Positions 1 through 12,070 are shown, numbered from the stretch's first letter. The stretch is 64,000 bases of DNA from Molanna angustata (GCA_963576475.1 OY754978.1:11524799-11588798); one strand, 5' to 3'. Program-made: numbers and translations. Notes: generated by a model from the letters alone, not told the origin.

Positions 1-105
1 AAGTGGGACGAGGCTGGTGTGTGGAGATACATGCATATGTCGCCTTTCCTTATATAATGTAATCAATACCCGCACACCTGTCGCTGCTAAACCACGGACA
101 AAAAA
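1..105 (+). repeat. Interspersed repeat family C, fragment
   Basis: This stretch contains CACACCTGTCGCTG and GAGGCTGGTGTGTGGAGATAC, which recur at 10670, 12071, 22530, 28489 and 58325. It is the right-hand part of an unclassified dispersed family. The similarity stops near 105, where reverse transcriptase coding similarity begins. Confidence 0.5.
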
Positions 106-107
106 AC

Positions 108-219
108 ACGGTCTTCAAATTAACCCTTCTAAATCACATTCAATATTAATTGGAGGGCAACGTCTGTTTCTCAGAACCACACAGTTTTCACCCATGCCTG
201 AGGTGCTCCTTGACGACGT
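108..219 (+). pseudogene. CR1/Jockey-type reverse transcriptase relic, left half
   Basis: The frame reads HGLQINPSKSHSILIGG and then MPEVLLDDV. This resembles the segment just after the YADD box of non-LTR reverse transcriptases (GLxINPxKxxxIxIG). The frame stops making family sense at about 219 and resumes at 1381 with IPFSPEVRNLGL, as expected if the element between was inserted later. Both ends are incomplete, so it cannot make a functional enzyme. The clade is tentative. Confidence 0.6.
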
Positions 220-1380
220 TCGCTACTCCCACCACCACCCGCTCTGCCTATGGGGACTGTAATCGGCCCCTTCACAGAACGCTAAGTGAACGACAAAAAA
301 AAAATGCATAGCACGAAAAGTAGCTCATGGAGCCCTCTAGATTAGCAATCTCGGCACCATAGTGCAAAAAGAAACAATCAACGAGTGCGAACAGAAAATT
401 CACACCCGTGGACTGTCTATAACCTCAGATCCCCCTACATGCAGACCATCAGAGAAGTGACCAAGATCTCTGGAAATAATTAATTTAACGGGAATCTTCT
501 AAAAGTAAGGCACCATATCTATGACAGAAAACCTTAAAAGCTTTATAATTTTTCTTCGAGATCACAAAATCCGCATGACCAATGGGACCTTGAAGAGGCC
601 CACGGACAGCAACGAGGAGCTCCGATCTATATGAGGACACCATTGGGTGGCAACATTCCCAAAGGATATGTTCCGAAGTTTGGTCCGGGTATTGACAGAA
701 ATGACATGAAGCAGATGAGGCAATGTTAAATCGGTGAAGATAACTTTTAAAGTTTCCGTGTCCTGTGAAAAATTGGGAAGTCCAAAAGTCTGGAACAACC
801 CAGGGAGATTTAAGACGATACCTCACGTCGGGAAAAAATAAGTAGGTAATTCTTCCCACTGAGCAGGCCGTCCAGCGAGTCTGCCAGATGTTCTGCAAAT
901 TTTCATTTACAGTCCTTTCAACAAAGCCGCGTGACACTCGACCCTCTGGAGGGAAGAGAGGAATATTTCCGATCATAGAAGAACAGCCCCGCGTAAGGTT
1001 GAAAACAGCCCCTCTACGCTGAAGTTCCAGATCAAGGGGAGTCATGCCTGTCAAAATTGGCAGTGCTTCAGTGGGACTCGTTCCATATGCTTTGGATAAA
1101 GCGATGAGAGCGAATCGTTGGCCTGAGAGCAAAATTCTACGTATATGTTGAAGCTCACAGGCGTGAGACCAACATCCTGCTGCATAGCAAGCAATGCCGA
1201 GGTAAACTGCCTTATAGAAAAGACAGGATACTTGAAACTGTAAACCCCAGTGTGCCTTGGCGATGTGTGAGATCTTTAAAAAAGCTGACTTAGCTTTGTC
1301 GACACACAATCGAGCATGGTTTTTAAAATTTGGTCCTCTTTCCAGAACAACTCCTAGGCAAGTGATTTGGTCCCGAAATC
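220..1380 (-). mobile_element. 5'-truncated R1-clade non-LTR retrotransposon
   Basis: This minus-strand insertion splits a CR1/Jockey-type relic. It comprises the last roughly 290 codons of an ORF2-like protein and a 3' UTR of about 265 bp (484 down to 220). Truncation at the 5' end is typical of target-primed insertion. I saw no clear target-site duplication, and the boundaries are inferred from where the host element's reading frame breaks and resumes. Confidence 0.6.
485..1373 (-). pseudogene. R1-clade ORF2 C-terminal part (after the RT domain)
   Basis: The frame is open from FRDQITCLGVVLERG (just after a TGA at its 5' side) to a stop at 485, with no internal stop. Family hallmarks are LTGMTPLDLELQRRGAVF, the TGHGNFKSYLHRF box and the Cys-His knuckle CHFCQ...SEHILWEC. 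In R1-clade elements this lies between the reverse transcriptase and the C terminus. The endonuclease and RT catalytic boxes are absent because of 5' truncation. The long open frame suggests the insertion is younger than the relic around it. Confidence 0.7.
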
Positions 1381-2373
1381 ATACCATTTTCTCCAGAGGT
1401 CAGAAACCTTGGTCTGATCATGAATTGTAATCTTTCATGGTCCGGTCATATAAAGGGAGTAGGCCAACGGATCTTTCGTACTTTTCATGGACTAAACCGA
1501 CTTAAAAACTATTTACCAGTTAAGACTAAAATCACTCTAACTCAACAACTCATACTACCATTACTTGACTACGCTGACGTTGCCTACCTGGATGCAACTG
1601 AAGAACAAATTAACAAACTCGAACGGTTACAAAATGTCTGCATTCGATACGTGTTTGGACTCAGGAAGTTCGACCACGTGTCCGAGAGCAGGCAACGACT
1701 GAACTGGTTAAAGATCCGCCAACGAAGAGATTCACATGTTCTTTCCATACTCTACCAAATCCTTAATAACCCCCTTACACCCACGTACCTCAAAGAGAAA
1801 TTCGCCCACTTATCCTCACATGGCCTTAACTTACGATCCCAACATAATAGCACACTTACAATACCAATACACCACACATCTACTTATACTTACTCGTTCA
1901 CAGTTCATGCAGCTCGGATGTGGAATCTATCCAGCAGCCGGAGAGTATGAGAGATGCCACTAATTTAATAGCATTCAAAAAGCGTCTGAAGTCACACTTT
2001 CTATCCACATAAACACAAATTCACGTCTTTTTCCCTTTATCCCTCTTCCTTTCTCCTCTCCTATCCTCCATCCAATAAGCATAGTGTATCTATCTGATGT
2101 ATTTTTTATTATTCTTATTTTTGTTCTTATTTATACATATATTATTTTTTTGTTACTTATATTTGACTTTGTATTTTTAAGTTATGATTGATTTATTTAA
2201 TTATTTTTTTTTATTCATTTATTATTATTTCTTTTTTTTCTATTTCTCTATTTGTATTCTTCTATCCCTGTTACTGGCTGTATTTACCATGGTGGTTGAC
2301 TGGTAGAGATTGCCTGCGGGCAATAAGTCCGCCACGTTGTATAAAACAATAAAAGTATTTTATTATTATTATT
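1381..2373 (+). mobile_element. CR1/Jockey-type non-LTR element, right half with 3' UTR
   Basis: This continues the relic at 108-219. The frame runs IPFSPEVRNLGLIMNCNLSWSGHI through LNKLERLQNVCIRYVFGLRKFD to WNLSSSRRV. A stop near 1948 is followed in another frame by MRDATNLIAFKKRLKSHFL and TAA at 2010-2012, so one small indel breaks the frame. The 3' UTR ends with GGGCAATAAGTCCGCCACG, AATAAAAG and a short (TTA)n tail at 2355-2373. The second-frame end matches the usual FKKxLKSHLLS terminus. Confidence 0.7.
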
Positions 2374-4558
2374 GTTGCATTATACCGTGATGGCGTGTAT
2401 GTAATGTATGACATTTTATAAATCAATAAGCATTGAACTCCACTATTCCATAGTTTGGAGAGTAAAAAGAGTACTTCACTATATTCTATGGTGTATACGT
2501 GTATACAAATATAAAATCGATCTTCAAAGGGACAAATTTAATGACTCTCGGACATTGATAGACACTGGCGCACGGAACTTAAAACCGGAACATGTCCCAC
2601 TGTACTGGGACGTATGGCAGCCCTAAACCACACACAAGCTTCATAATTTAATATGAAATACTGGTGTTGAAATTAGTCGAGTAATTAAATAACGTTAATT
2701 TATCTGACAGTGAGAGAGTTTAGTTACAGTTTGTGAATATTTCGGATTATTAATGTCTCTTATTTTGTTTTTATGTGGGTAAATTATATAACTGATTGCC
2801 GTCACGACAAATTTATTCGGGGAGATAAAATAAAATTAGTTAAAATCTAACTGGTTTTTAATTGAGGTTACGTGACTCGTGTGTAAATTAAAGTGAAATT
2901 GTAAAATTATTTATTACACGTTTTTTTATGTATAAGCAGTGGGTAAAAATTTAACGTTTATAAAAGTGAATTATTTTGAGAAACATTTTTTTTACTTGTT
3001 TGAATACGCAAAATACATATAATTAAATGTTATCTTGTGAATTGAGATATTTCCACAATAGCAGGTGGTCTTTAGTAGCGGAAATGCTTACAGAAGCCGA
3101 AAATCTTGGCTTGCCTATGAATATTATGTTAAAAAGTTCAAGAACTAATATTTTTTTGTTTGTTTTATTGCAACGATACAACAAGATTAAACATTGAGCC
3201 GTATGTAGATACGATACTTTACAGGGCCACAAAAGTAAATATTATTTTGGCAAGTGATTTAAAAACAATTGTCATTGCCACTGGAATGAACAACGATGCT
3301 AAAAAATAATAAATTTTCTACATTTCATGATTTTCTTTCAGGGTTTGCGTAGTCCGAAGGTTCTAGGCACGCCCCTGGTGGTCATTAGAGTAAAAAATTA
3401 GATTTGCACTAGATTCCTATCATTCGCAACAATAATATAAGTGAAATTATCAAAATAATTAAATAAACAAATGCTTAATATTGTTTACAACAAAAAATAA
3501 TAAATTTTCTGGCGCCATCTTCAGGGGATGATAGATGATATTTTTCAATAGATGATATTATAGCGTACGTGACGAATTATTTTAATCAATTATTATATTT
3601 TAAGAACATTATATTTCATACTATTTATAAAAGAACTATTTATGTATGAATGAAAGGGGTTTTTATAAAATAAAAAAAAACTACACGTTGATTTTGTCTC
3701 AGACTTTTAAGCATATTTATTCTAAGGACAAGTGTATATTTATAGTTTCGTCTCGATCGAGATAGAAAATGAAAATGTAATAAAGAAAGGTTTTAAATCG
3801 ATGATAATCGAATAAATAAAAATATGCGCAAAAGATGAAATAAAAAAAATCTTTAAATATATTTCATGGATGTCAAAAATCCAATGAAATGTCACATAAC
3901 ATTGAAATGTGTACAGATTATTTATTTTCCCTTAAACTAAAAATGTATATTCGTTTTCGTGAGCCTTTCACTGAATATATTTTAAACTTAAGGTTTTTTT
4001 CGAAGGGTGTGCAAAAGGAAGAAGATTGCGTTTAAGATAAGTTACGAGAGCAAGCAGGGGTTGCGCGTGACATCCGCTTTCAAATGACTTCTATTTCAAG
4101 AAAAGTGTTTCTTGACAAAAAGCTCTTCCGGATAGGTTTTTCATAAAATACTGAAGAAAACTCAACTTGACTTCTAGCCTGTCAACTTTCTATAAAAAAA
4201 TAAAACGTTGGTAGATCAATATGGCGTATCTGTAATTAAATAATTAAAAAACAAATCTTAGATATCGAATGACACTATTTAAATAAATGTATTAGCGGCG
4301 AAATAGATGACATAATAAAATGTAAATATGTAAAGGAGTAAAGAAAAAATATTTTAGATATCGAATGACACTATTTGAATAAAGGCGATTTATCGGCGAA
4401 GAAAATGACATAATAAAACTTAATATGTAATGGAGTAAAGAAAAAATATCTTAGATATTATCGAATGACACTATTTGATTAAAGGCGATTTAGCAGCGAA
4501 GAAGATGAATGAAAATATCTTAGATAGATGTCGAATGATATTATTTGAATTGTTGCAT

Positions 4559-4575
4559 GGGGGGGGGGGGGGGGG
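4559..4575. repeat. Poly(G) run of 17
   Basis: An uninterrupted G17 tract lies at the 5' junction of the inserted retroelement. It is striking in such AT-rich DNA and could be an assembly or slippage artefact. Confidence 0.9.
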
Positions 4576-5166
4576 TATAAAACATCCATTTTGCCTCTAG
4601 AAATTACACAAAGGTTGATAATAAAAATTATAAATAAAAAACCATCTGACTACCCAACTTTGCAACTATTTCGTGATTTTCAAGTGCCATCTTTTAAAAT
4701 ATTTATAAAAAAAATGTGCTATTTCAAATACATAAGGACATTGGAAGGTCGCACCATGCCTTTGTACGTGTGACGAGTGATAGACATAATATAGTGGGTC
4801 AACTGTGTACCCCATAACACATACAAGTTTTGCACAGTACTACTACACGTACAATGGGGTGGTGTGGTTCAACCAACTTGAAACAGATTTGAGACTGGCA
4901 ATTGAACATAATGATCTTAAAAGATAAATAAAGAATAAATTAAACTTATTATTTGACTGATATGTAAAATATATTAACTTCTTTTTGTATAGATAATAAT
5001 TATGTATGTATAATATTTTGTGTATTCTGTATTAAATTGTCTCCTTTACACACGAGTGCTTGCACTCTAGTAAAGTGAAATATATTTTGTCTTACTGTGC
5101 ATCTTTTCTATATAGTTTGTTTGTTTTATATTTTGTACATGTTATTGTGAATTTAATAAAAAAAAG
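4576..5166 (+). mobile_element. Non-LTR retroelement 3' end (CR1-like), inserted in tandem array
   Basis: A short open frame from 4591 (PLEITQRLIIKIINKKP...LEGRTMPLYV) looks like the decayed C terminus of a non-LTR polymerase. It is followed by a 3' UTR with CTCCTTTACACACGAGTGC (5041) and an AATAAAAAAAA end at about 5166. The same UTR motif occurs at 47780-47910 (minus) and 61824-61930 (plus), so this is a family in this genome. Most of the 5' part is missing. Confidence 0.55.
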
Positions 5167-5769
5167 GTATCGGGGGCGCATAAGATGACATAATAAAACG
5201 TGAACAATTCAATATGGCATATCAGTAATTGGAGTAAAGAAAAAATATCTTAGATGTCGAATGATATTATTTGAACGAAGGTATCAAGGGCGCAGAAGAT
5301 GATACAATATAACGTAGGTAGTTCAATATGGCGATTAATTAACGGTAGGGTGGGGGTGTTTCTTCTGAGTAATTACATCACTCCTTCGCTGAGATTTTCC
5401 ACGGTCCGTTGGTGCGTAATTGACAAGTGAGAATTCCACGGAGAAACAGATGCAGGGCGTCTCTTGAGAGTATGCAAATTCAACAATTAAATTTATCCTT
5501 CTCTTATTATTATTCTTATTGCGCCATCTCGCGGGCAACTTTGGGATAATGAACGAAATCTTCAATTCCCCGTCCGCTTCGAAAGACCTCCTAAAGATGT
5601 CTCTCTCGTGAGAGTTGTTAATATGTTAATGCTGTTTGTCTATCAGGGGAGTACTTATATTATTCACTCTGGGAAAAAATATCAATAACATTTAATTAAT
5701 AAGTACAAACCTCCCTTTATTTCGTTCTTAAATAACTAAATCACTTCTTATTTCATTGCATTAAATCCG

Positions 5770-6090
5770 ATGTATACTTTTTGGATTCTAATAAAGTGCA
5801 TCTCAATAAACTTGAACGTCTTCAAAATAAAAGTAACAGATTCATCTTTGGGATGAAAAAATTTGATCATACATCATCTTACCGCAATCTCCTTTGTTGG
5901 ACCAAGATACACTTTCAGTCACTATTGTATTGTACAATATTCTCTCTTATCCAAATCGACCACAGTATCTTGGAAAAATATTCACTTATTTATCCAATCA
6001 TGGACTTCCACTTCGATCTGCTGAACGTACGACACTATCCATCCCTGTCCAGAACACATATTTTTTCAGCTCGTCGTCCGAAGTAAAATC
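5770..6090 (+). pseudogene. CR1/Jockey-type polymerase fragment
   Basis: The frame HLNKLERLQNKSNRFIFGMKKFDH matches KLERLQNVCIRYVFGLRKFDH of the element at 1381-2012, so it is another copy of that family. It is truncated at both ends and diverged, and the end of the reading frame has shifted (the two overlapping frames near 6000-6109 share the similarity). Confidence 0.6.
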
Positions 6091-6691
6091 GCTGAAATAT
6101 GACTGTTAATCTAAAATCTACAATTTTAGTATGTTCCTATTTTAGTTACAATAGTTCCTGAATATGGGGTAGTGAGCAGTTTAGCGTTGGCCACAACACA
6201 CTCGTCTACAATACAGTTGTTTATTACACTACTAATAATGAATTTATAATACCCGAAAGCGGTAGTTTGACACGAAATATGAGTTGGAACCAACTACAGT
6301 CGTCAGTTAATTGTGTAAGTATTCAAATTAAATACATAGTCAAAATTACAAAGAGTCTAATAAGATACGTGAGGATGAATTAATTTTGAGAACTATTAAA
6401 AGAAAAAAGTTGATGAGTTTGAATAAATTCGCTTGAAGGGTGACGGTGAGAAGGGGCAGTTTGAATTGATTAAATAAAACGCCAAGAACTAAAAGTAAGA
6501 GAAGAACGACAATTAGAATTAAGTGAAGAGACCCAATAACAATTATTTTGTTAGGTTATTATTATTCTAATTGGATGACTTCTTAAGACTCTGGAGAAAT
6601 GGGGGGTCATTTGGTATTTTTCTAATTAGGAAAGTATTTTTGATTGCATATTTGGTATTATTTGTGAAGGGGAGCTGTTTTTTAAGAATAT

Positions 6692-6693
6692 AA

Positions 6694-6724
<31 letters not shown>

Positions 6725-6813
6725 TATTGCTTCTCGGGCAACTAACAGGTACTATGTCAAATATTAATTTAACATGCACCCAATAACAAGTTGCCACATT
6801 CTGGAGACTTACT
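6692..6813 (-). repeat. SINE-A, 3' half with (TTTA)n tail
   Basis: This contains GCTTCTCGGGCAACTAACAG and CCAATAACAAGTTGCCACA but lacks the tRNA-like head, so it is 5'-truncated. The adjoining (TTTA)n at 6692-6723 is the element's tail read on the opposite strand. MITE-family-D sequence follows at 6850. Confidence 0.75.
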
Positions 6814-6849
6814 AATTAATAAGAATATTATTTATTTTCAGCTTTTTGG

Positions 6850-6995
6850 AATAACATTCTTTGAGTTCCTGGTTCTTCTATAATATTTTAACCTCGCCTC
6901 TATTGAGATGTTAAAAATTTGCCCAAAAATTTGTCCAAAAAATATCATTGACTCCCGACAGGGAACAAAATTCCAATGTTTGCGTATATGAAACT
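6850..6995 (-). mobile_element. MITE family D, end fragment
   Basis: Read on the minus strand, this matches the left end of the element at 35383-35514: CGCAAACATTGGA, CCCTGTCGGGAGTCAA and CTCAATAGAGGCGAGG, ending in AGAAGAACCAGGAACTC. It includes about 55 bp outside the TIR defined at 35442. The family may therefore be longer than the TIR-to-TIR unit, or the same target type may recur. Confidence 0.55.
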
Positions 6996-7069
6996 TTTGA
7001 AAAATATTCGATTTACATTAGTGGCACAAGAAGGTAAACAAACCTTAAATGAAATAATATTTCTGGCGC

Positions 7070-7465
7070 ACTTTAGGGGTGACATCTGTGCGAGAGCACT
7101 GTCACCTCATGTTTAAGGACTTTTGTTTTCATTGTTCACAAAAACCAACTTTCAATAGATAGCGTAACAAAAAAGGTTTCTTCGTTACTTCATAGATGTT
7201 GGCTATCGTAAAAATAGCTTATTTTGAAACGATCTGTTTCCCATTATTAAAATATATAGAACTTTCAAAATTGCATTGATAAGGGAACTCAATAAGAAGG
7301 CTTAATTGATGAACGTTGCTCAAGCGCATAAAGTGATCACGTCGTCGAAACCAGCCGATGACAGGTCGTAAGCCCTGTAGGTGCCTTGAGTTCCTGGTTC
7401 TTCTATAACATTCCAACTTCGTCTCTATTCAGATGTTAAAAATTTGTCAATAAAATTCAGTGTTT
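7070..7465 (+). mobile_element. MITE family D, near-complete copy lacking its left TIR
   Basis: The body contains GTGACATCTGTGCG, CAATAGATAGCGTAAC, TGAACGTTGCTCAAGCGCAT and GACAGGTCGTAAGCCCTG. It ends in the right TIR, AGTTCCTGGTTCTTCTATAA to CTCTATTCAGATGTTAAAAA. All of these recur in the same order at 24040 and 35441. The left TIR is not recognisable. Confidence 0.65.
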
Positions 7466-7724
7466 GACATTTGACACATCATTAAAATAATATTGCTTGA
7501 GTACCTACTTATTATAATAAAATTCAAACGGAGTAGGTAGAAAAATTCGTAATACATTTCTGTCTTGACGAATTGTCTCATACATGTTCGTCGATTGTTC
7601 AAGATAGCTTGTTGATGTTGACGCTTACAAATCAAAATATTATTTACCTACATGGTTACGAGAATGTCATAAATTTCTAAAGCGATCCCTACTTCATTCC
7701 AACTCTTATTTAAAAAAAAATTGT

Positions 7725-7932
7725 AGCTTCTCGGGCAACTAACAGGTGCTATGTCAGATAATTATTTGACGCACCCAATAACAAGTTGCCACATACTGGA
7801 GACTTACGATATTTATCGTCTCACAGATCCAGACTGAAAATACAATTAAAAACTGTGTCTTCACCGGGAATCGAACCCGGGACCCTTGAATCAGCAGCCA
7901 GATACCTAACAAACTGAGCCACGAAGGCCGAC
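7725..7932 (-). repeat. SINE-A, full-length
   Basis: On the minus strand the tRNA-like head has an A box-like TGGCTCAGTTTGTTAGG and a B box GGGTTCGATTCCC, followed by GGTGAAGACACAG. The body carries CTGGATCTGTGAGACGAT and CAACTTGTTATTGGGTGCG and ends in AGTTGCCCGAGAAGC. The A and B boxes are the internal RNA polymerase III promoter. It is not a tRNA gene, because the fold is incomplete and the body is fused. Confidence 0.8.
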
Positions 7933-7984
7933 GCATACCAAGTACCAAAAATTATATTATTTTAACCAAGCAATAGAAAAAATA

Positions 7985-8060
7985 AATTGGGTTGGTTTGT
8001 ACCACCTCACTAGGTCAGGCCTGTTCCGAGGTGGTAGACTAGTTACATAATATTAATAAC
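7985..8060. repeat. Short dispersed motif with 8-bp hairpin
   Basis: ACCACCTC and GAGGTGGT flank ACTAGGTCAGGCCTGTTCC as a hairpin. A diverged copy in the opposite orientation lies at 45036-45075 (CACCTTAGCACAGGC, GCCTAGTGAGG). It is probably part of an unclassified element. Confidence 0.4.
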
Positions 8061-8285
8061 TAAATCATTGTAAGCTGTTATATAGAATGATTGTGTAGCT
8101 CATGGTCCACTTATCGTGTCATATGTTAATAGTTTTGTCGTGTAGTAGTATTTTTTTAGTCGAATGTTCATCTTTTATTCTTTCAATATTCTCAAACCTC
8201 CTCAAGGCACTATAGCTTTCATTTTAATGACATTTTATTTATACGTTGTCCTGTCACATGCTTATCTTTGGTGCAGTTAATTTTA

Positions 8286-8679
8286 TAGAACGATCATTGA
8301 TAGTATGAAAAATGAGGACGTAAGGAAAGAGTGCAAGATAAAAAAGGATATAATAAGTAAAATGGAAGTGAATGCTTTGAGGTGGTTTGGACATATTGAA
8401 AAAAAAAACGATGAACGACTGACCAAAAATATACATGAGTGTAAGAGATGGTCTGAATAGCAGGGGCCGCCCCAAAAAGGGATTGCATGACCATTTTAAT
8501 GATATTTTGAAAGAAGGAAACGTAAGAAGCTTGAACAATCAACGAGTATGTATGGGACGATGCATGGATATAAAGGAAGCCAGAAATGTGTGCAAAAATA
8601 GAGGAGTATGGCGCTCTGTTCTTTCTACTTTCCCTGTAAGGGACATTGCGTGATGGTATCTATGTATGTATGTATTATT
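8286..8679 (+). mobile_element. Non-LTR retrotransposon 3' end, family R (C terminus plus (ATGT)n tail)
   Basis: Coding traces are NALRWFGHIE, then frame-shifted GRPKKGLHDHFNDILKEGNVRSLNNQRVCMGRCMDIKEARNVC. The end is GTAAGGGACATTGCGTGATGG and an (ATGT)n tail. Other copies are at 20367, 53487, 56130 and 62936. The clade is uncertain (RTE-like). The frame is broken around 8410-8440. Confidence 0.75.
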
Positions 8680-9954
8680 CTACGGCATTATTTTTTAAGT
8701 AAAAATTTCCTTTCAGTTATTAGTTTTTGAATATTTATCAACAAAAACTTGTTATATTTAGAAAATTTATCACAACTGTGATGGCATATTTATTTAATGG
8801 TGAGTGAACAAACTCGACATGACAAATTCTTCTTATAAACCTTAGTGACACGTTATTTTTGAAAGCACAGGGGTGTAAAATTATTATGTAAATTCATATT
8901 ATTTCTTACGAAGCGTTCGCTCCCTTAACGCTGAAAACAAGTAATAAGGCAGGTATGTAACAATATTTATAAATATTATCAAAATTGTTAAATTTTTCAA
9001 AAGAAAAAACATTTAATTCAATAGAAAGAAGAAACAAAAATATTTTGCTGAACTAGCTAATAGCAGGCAAGCAAACGACGTTCAGGCAGGACAACGTTTG
9101 TTCTTTTCTCATCCAATATAACTACATAGTTTATAGTTAAAACAGAATATAAACTTCTGAAGTTTATAATTGAAACAAAATATAAACTCGGGATGATTCA
9201 GTAAAGGTTCGTATAATTTAAAGCAAGTTTGCATTTATTGAAATTGCAAATATCTTAAATCTACATATTCTTGATATAATTTTCTTCTAAAATAAAATTA
9301 AGGGGAGTGATTAATTATAACATGATCAATCATTCGATGCAATATGCGCTGAAGTTCACGAATTTACCACTTGTTAGTTGTCAGGTATTATAGGTACCCA
9401 TGGAAGATGCTTTAAATCTTAACGCAGAGTGCAAGCTGTCATCGAGAGGGGGGGTCAGAGGGAGTGCCGACTGGTTCCCCGGGGAAGTCGGGATTAATAT
9501 ATTATGAAGAAGGTTGCACAAGGAAACAGGGAGTGGTTGTTAACTTAAAAAAATGCTTTTCACAGAAGAGGCAATTTCTTATAGGTACCTACTTAAATTG
9601 TTGAACGTCATAAAAATATAAACATATGTAACTAATAAACGGAGACGTTTTTTATTATCTTTGTGACGCACGAAAAATAACATCATCTGCATAATAAAAT
9701 TTATTTATTTTATAAATGATAAAGTTTTTAATAAATAATAATGCACACGCTGTCGATATTAACCGAGAATCTATTTTATTTATTTATACGTATAAACAAG
9801 CATACAATGACGGGTTTATTGACATTAACCAATCTCTTTCTGCCAACCCAAAAAAATTAAAACCTTTTTAGGTGCACATTATTTTTCTGCATTGTCGTCA
9901 TTAGTGGCCAAATGAATTACTGAGAGTATTTTTGTATCTAAATGATGCCCATGG

Positions 9955-10140
9955 AGCAAAAATGATTATAAGGATATTCAGGAAATTTTTTGGTCCAACT
10001 GAAGGGCGTGGAGAATACGGTATAATCATGAGCTAGAGGCAATGTACAACGAAACATAATTAGTCCAATTTTTTAAAATTCAGCGCCCACGTTGGCTTGG
10101 ACATGTTTGCCGAATGGATGACGACCGTATTCCTTAGCGG
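9955..10140 (+). pseudogene. RTE-like retrotransposon C-terminal fragment
   Basis: Frames here read IIRIFRKFFGPTEGRGEYG, then ELEAMYNET and FKIQRPRWLGHVCRMDDDR. These resemble the RRIFGPxxxxGxWRxRxNxELxxxY and VQRLRWxGHVxRM boxes near the end of RTE-like polymerases. There are several stops, so this is a dead fragment. Confidence 0.55.
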
Positions 10141-10669
10141 ACTGTAGCGCCAGTGTTGTTGATGAAATATTATTATATGTAAAGCTGATTTAGCAGGTTT
10201 AGATTTTAATTTACAGAAACCTTGTAACCTCTCACTGTAGAGCTCGCAATGAATTCGTTGCATCACTATATTTCTGTAAAAATATTTTTAAATAAATAAT
10301 AAGAAAAAAATCTACAATATAATTTTTCATTGCACAATTTCTTTCGTTTTAATCAGGATCCCAGATGATTCGCAGAGGTATGCAGAGTGCACAGTGATAG
10401 TTAAAATTGGTTCCGTCCTGTATAAAGGGGTTGGTTGTATGACAAGAATGGAAGGGTGCTGAGGGAGGAGGATCCCAAAGTAGACGCAGCTAGCGAAACG
10501 ATAGGGCGACAGGTGCAGTGAGGAGGTTGTGGGTGTACAAGGAATGAATTATTACCCCCCGAAGGAAGACAAGATTCTACAGAAATATTATCCAGCGGCC
10601 TAGCAGGATTCGCGTCAGTGCAATTATTTATTTATCCTACTTCTGACAATACTCTTTTATACTGTGAGG

Positions 10670-10885
10670 CAGTGGTTTAGAATAGTGCTTCCACTTTTAC
10701 TATTATCATCGATATCAGGTGTCCCTTAAGAGAGTTTTGTTACTATTGAAAATACAAGAGGCAAAATAACATCTCACATAGTTCAGCAATGAGGTTCACC
10801 ACCCATTCTGAATAAGATGCTTTTTTGAGTGAGACGAGACTGGTGTGTGAAGATACACTCGTGTGTCGTGCTTTCGTTTTAATAC
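10670..10885 (+). repeat. Interspersed repeat family C
   Basis: TTAGAATAGTGCTTCCACTTTT, ACATCTCACATAGTTCAGCA and CACCCATTCTGAAT occur in the same order as at 12071-12355. The copy is cut near 10885, where minus-strand SINE-B sequence approaches. Family identity is unknown. Confidence 0.6.
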
Positions 10886-10944
10886 GTTTTGTTAAGTTGA
10901 AAAGCACGAAAGGACGCGGATGGAATTTAATTTTCATTATTACA

Positions 10945-11068
10945 TTCTTTAAATTATAAGCATAAATGCTTGTGCTATATGGGTGAATGAAATGGGTCGT
11001 GGTAGGATTCGAATTAGCGACCGCTGGATTACAAACCCAGAGCGCTCGGCGCTCTGCCACCACCCATC
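10945..11068 (-). repeat. SINE-B (tRNA-headed)
   Basis: On the minus strand, GGTGGTGGCAGAGCGCC, GGGTTTGTAATCCAGCGGTC and AATTCGAATCCTACCACGAC give A and B boxes. The body contains TATAGCACAAGCATTTATGC. This is a second tRNA-derived SINE family, also at 27111, 30485, 31571, 46790, 49405 and 51750. Confidence 0.7.
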
Positions 11069-12070
11069 TGAATTTGATAAATATTATTTCTAAAGGTTTT
11101 TGGACATTTTTTTTACAGCCAAGATAGATTGAATGCTCAATCATTAATTATTAATTTACATCCAAGCATTTGTATGTACACTTCAAGATATTACCAGAGT
11201 GTATCTGCTTAGAGGTGTAAATATGGTATATATTAAAAAAAACTGTGGAAATAGAGATATTTTTTCTGAATCATCTGGGATATTTAAGCGATGTCTACAA
11301 AACAACTTAAAATTGTAATAAACTTTTCTTCCTAATGTATGTATGCGTTGGCGTACGTATGTATGCAAGTGAATATGTAAATATTATGAAAATTCATTAT
11401 AGCGTAATTGAGTTCTCACTGTGGTGGCTTGTAGAAATATTATTAATCTTCCCTTTTAATCCTTTCCAAATCATTTTGATTCAGATTCACCATCATTCAT
11501 GTATGTTAATTAGTTTAATAAAATTAGTTTTACATTTTCTAGTCTTTCTTTGGGTAATTAATTGTTTTATTAAATGTGTTTTGTAATTGTGACTGTTTGT
11601 AACCATAAATTAATGAATAGGTACATAAACATTGTGGAAGTTATCATTGTATATCTTGGAATGTGACGGATGATGTATCTACCAAGATCGAAATATTTCA
11701 CGTGTGTCAAAATGTGATGTGTTTTAACCATACGAGGGGTGTTGCACAGTCTGTGTAGAGATTCCTGGTTCACACAGTGTCATTAGACCCGATTTCTCAC
11801 CCCAGACCCATCGTATTAAGGATGCCATCATCGACTGCATATCCCGTCTCCCGACATCCAACAACCTACTACCATTATCCATCCAGCAGAATCCAGGCTG
11901 CAGTTAGCTCCAGGGTGTGATGGGAATAATTCAACGTCGTGTCATGTCGTGATCTGGTGACAAAGTGGAGACCGCTGCGTTGGATGGATCAATATTGCAC
12001 ACGGAGATGAATATTAATACGGAGTGGTTATAACAAGGAACAAAATACGAAATATATTTGATGCTTAGGC

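Larger units (their letters stand above)
4186..5335. repeat. Degenerate ~100-bp tandem array, interrupted
   Basis: The phrase TCGAATGA(C/T)A(C/T)(A/T)(C/T)TATTTG recurs at 4265, 4361, 4461, 4531 and 5257. Between copies lie TTAGATATC, GGCGAAGAA-ATGACATAATAAAA and GGAGTAAAGAAAAAATAT. Spacing is 96, 100 and 70 bp; the last gap is enlarged by a retroelement fragment at 4576-5166. The array resumes at about 5163 with the same phrases. Confidence 0.7.

Noticed and set aside
5335..5565. 76-codon minus-strand frame
   Set aside because: No family resemblance, lies within low-complexity and array-edge sequence; probably chance.
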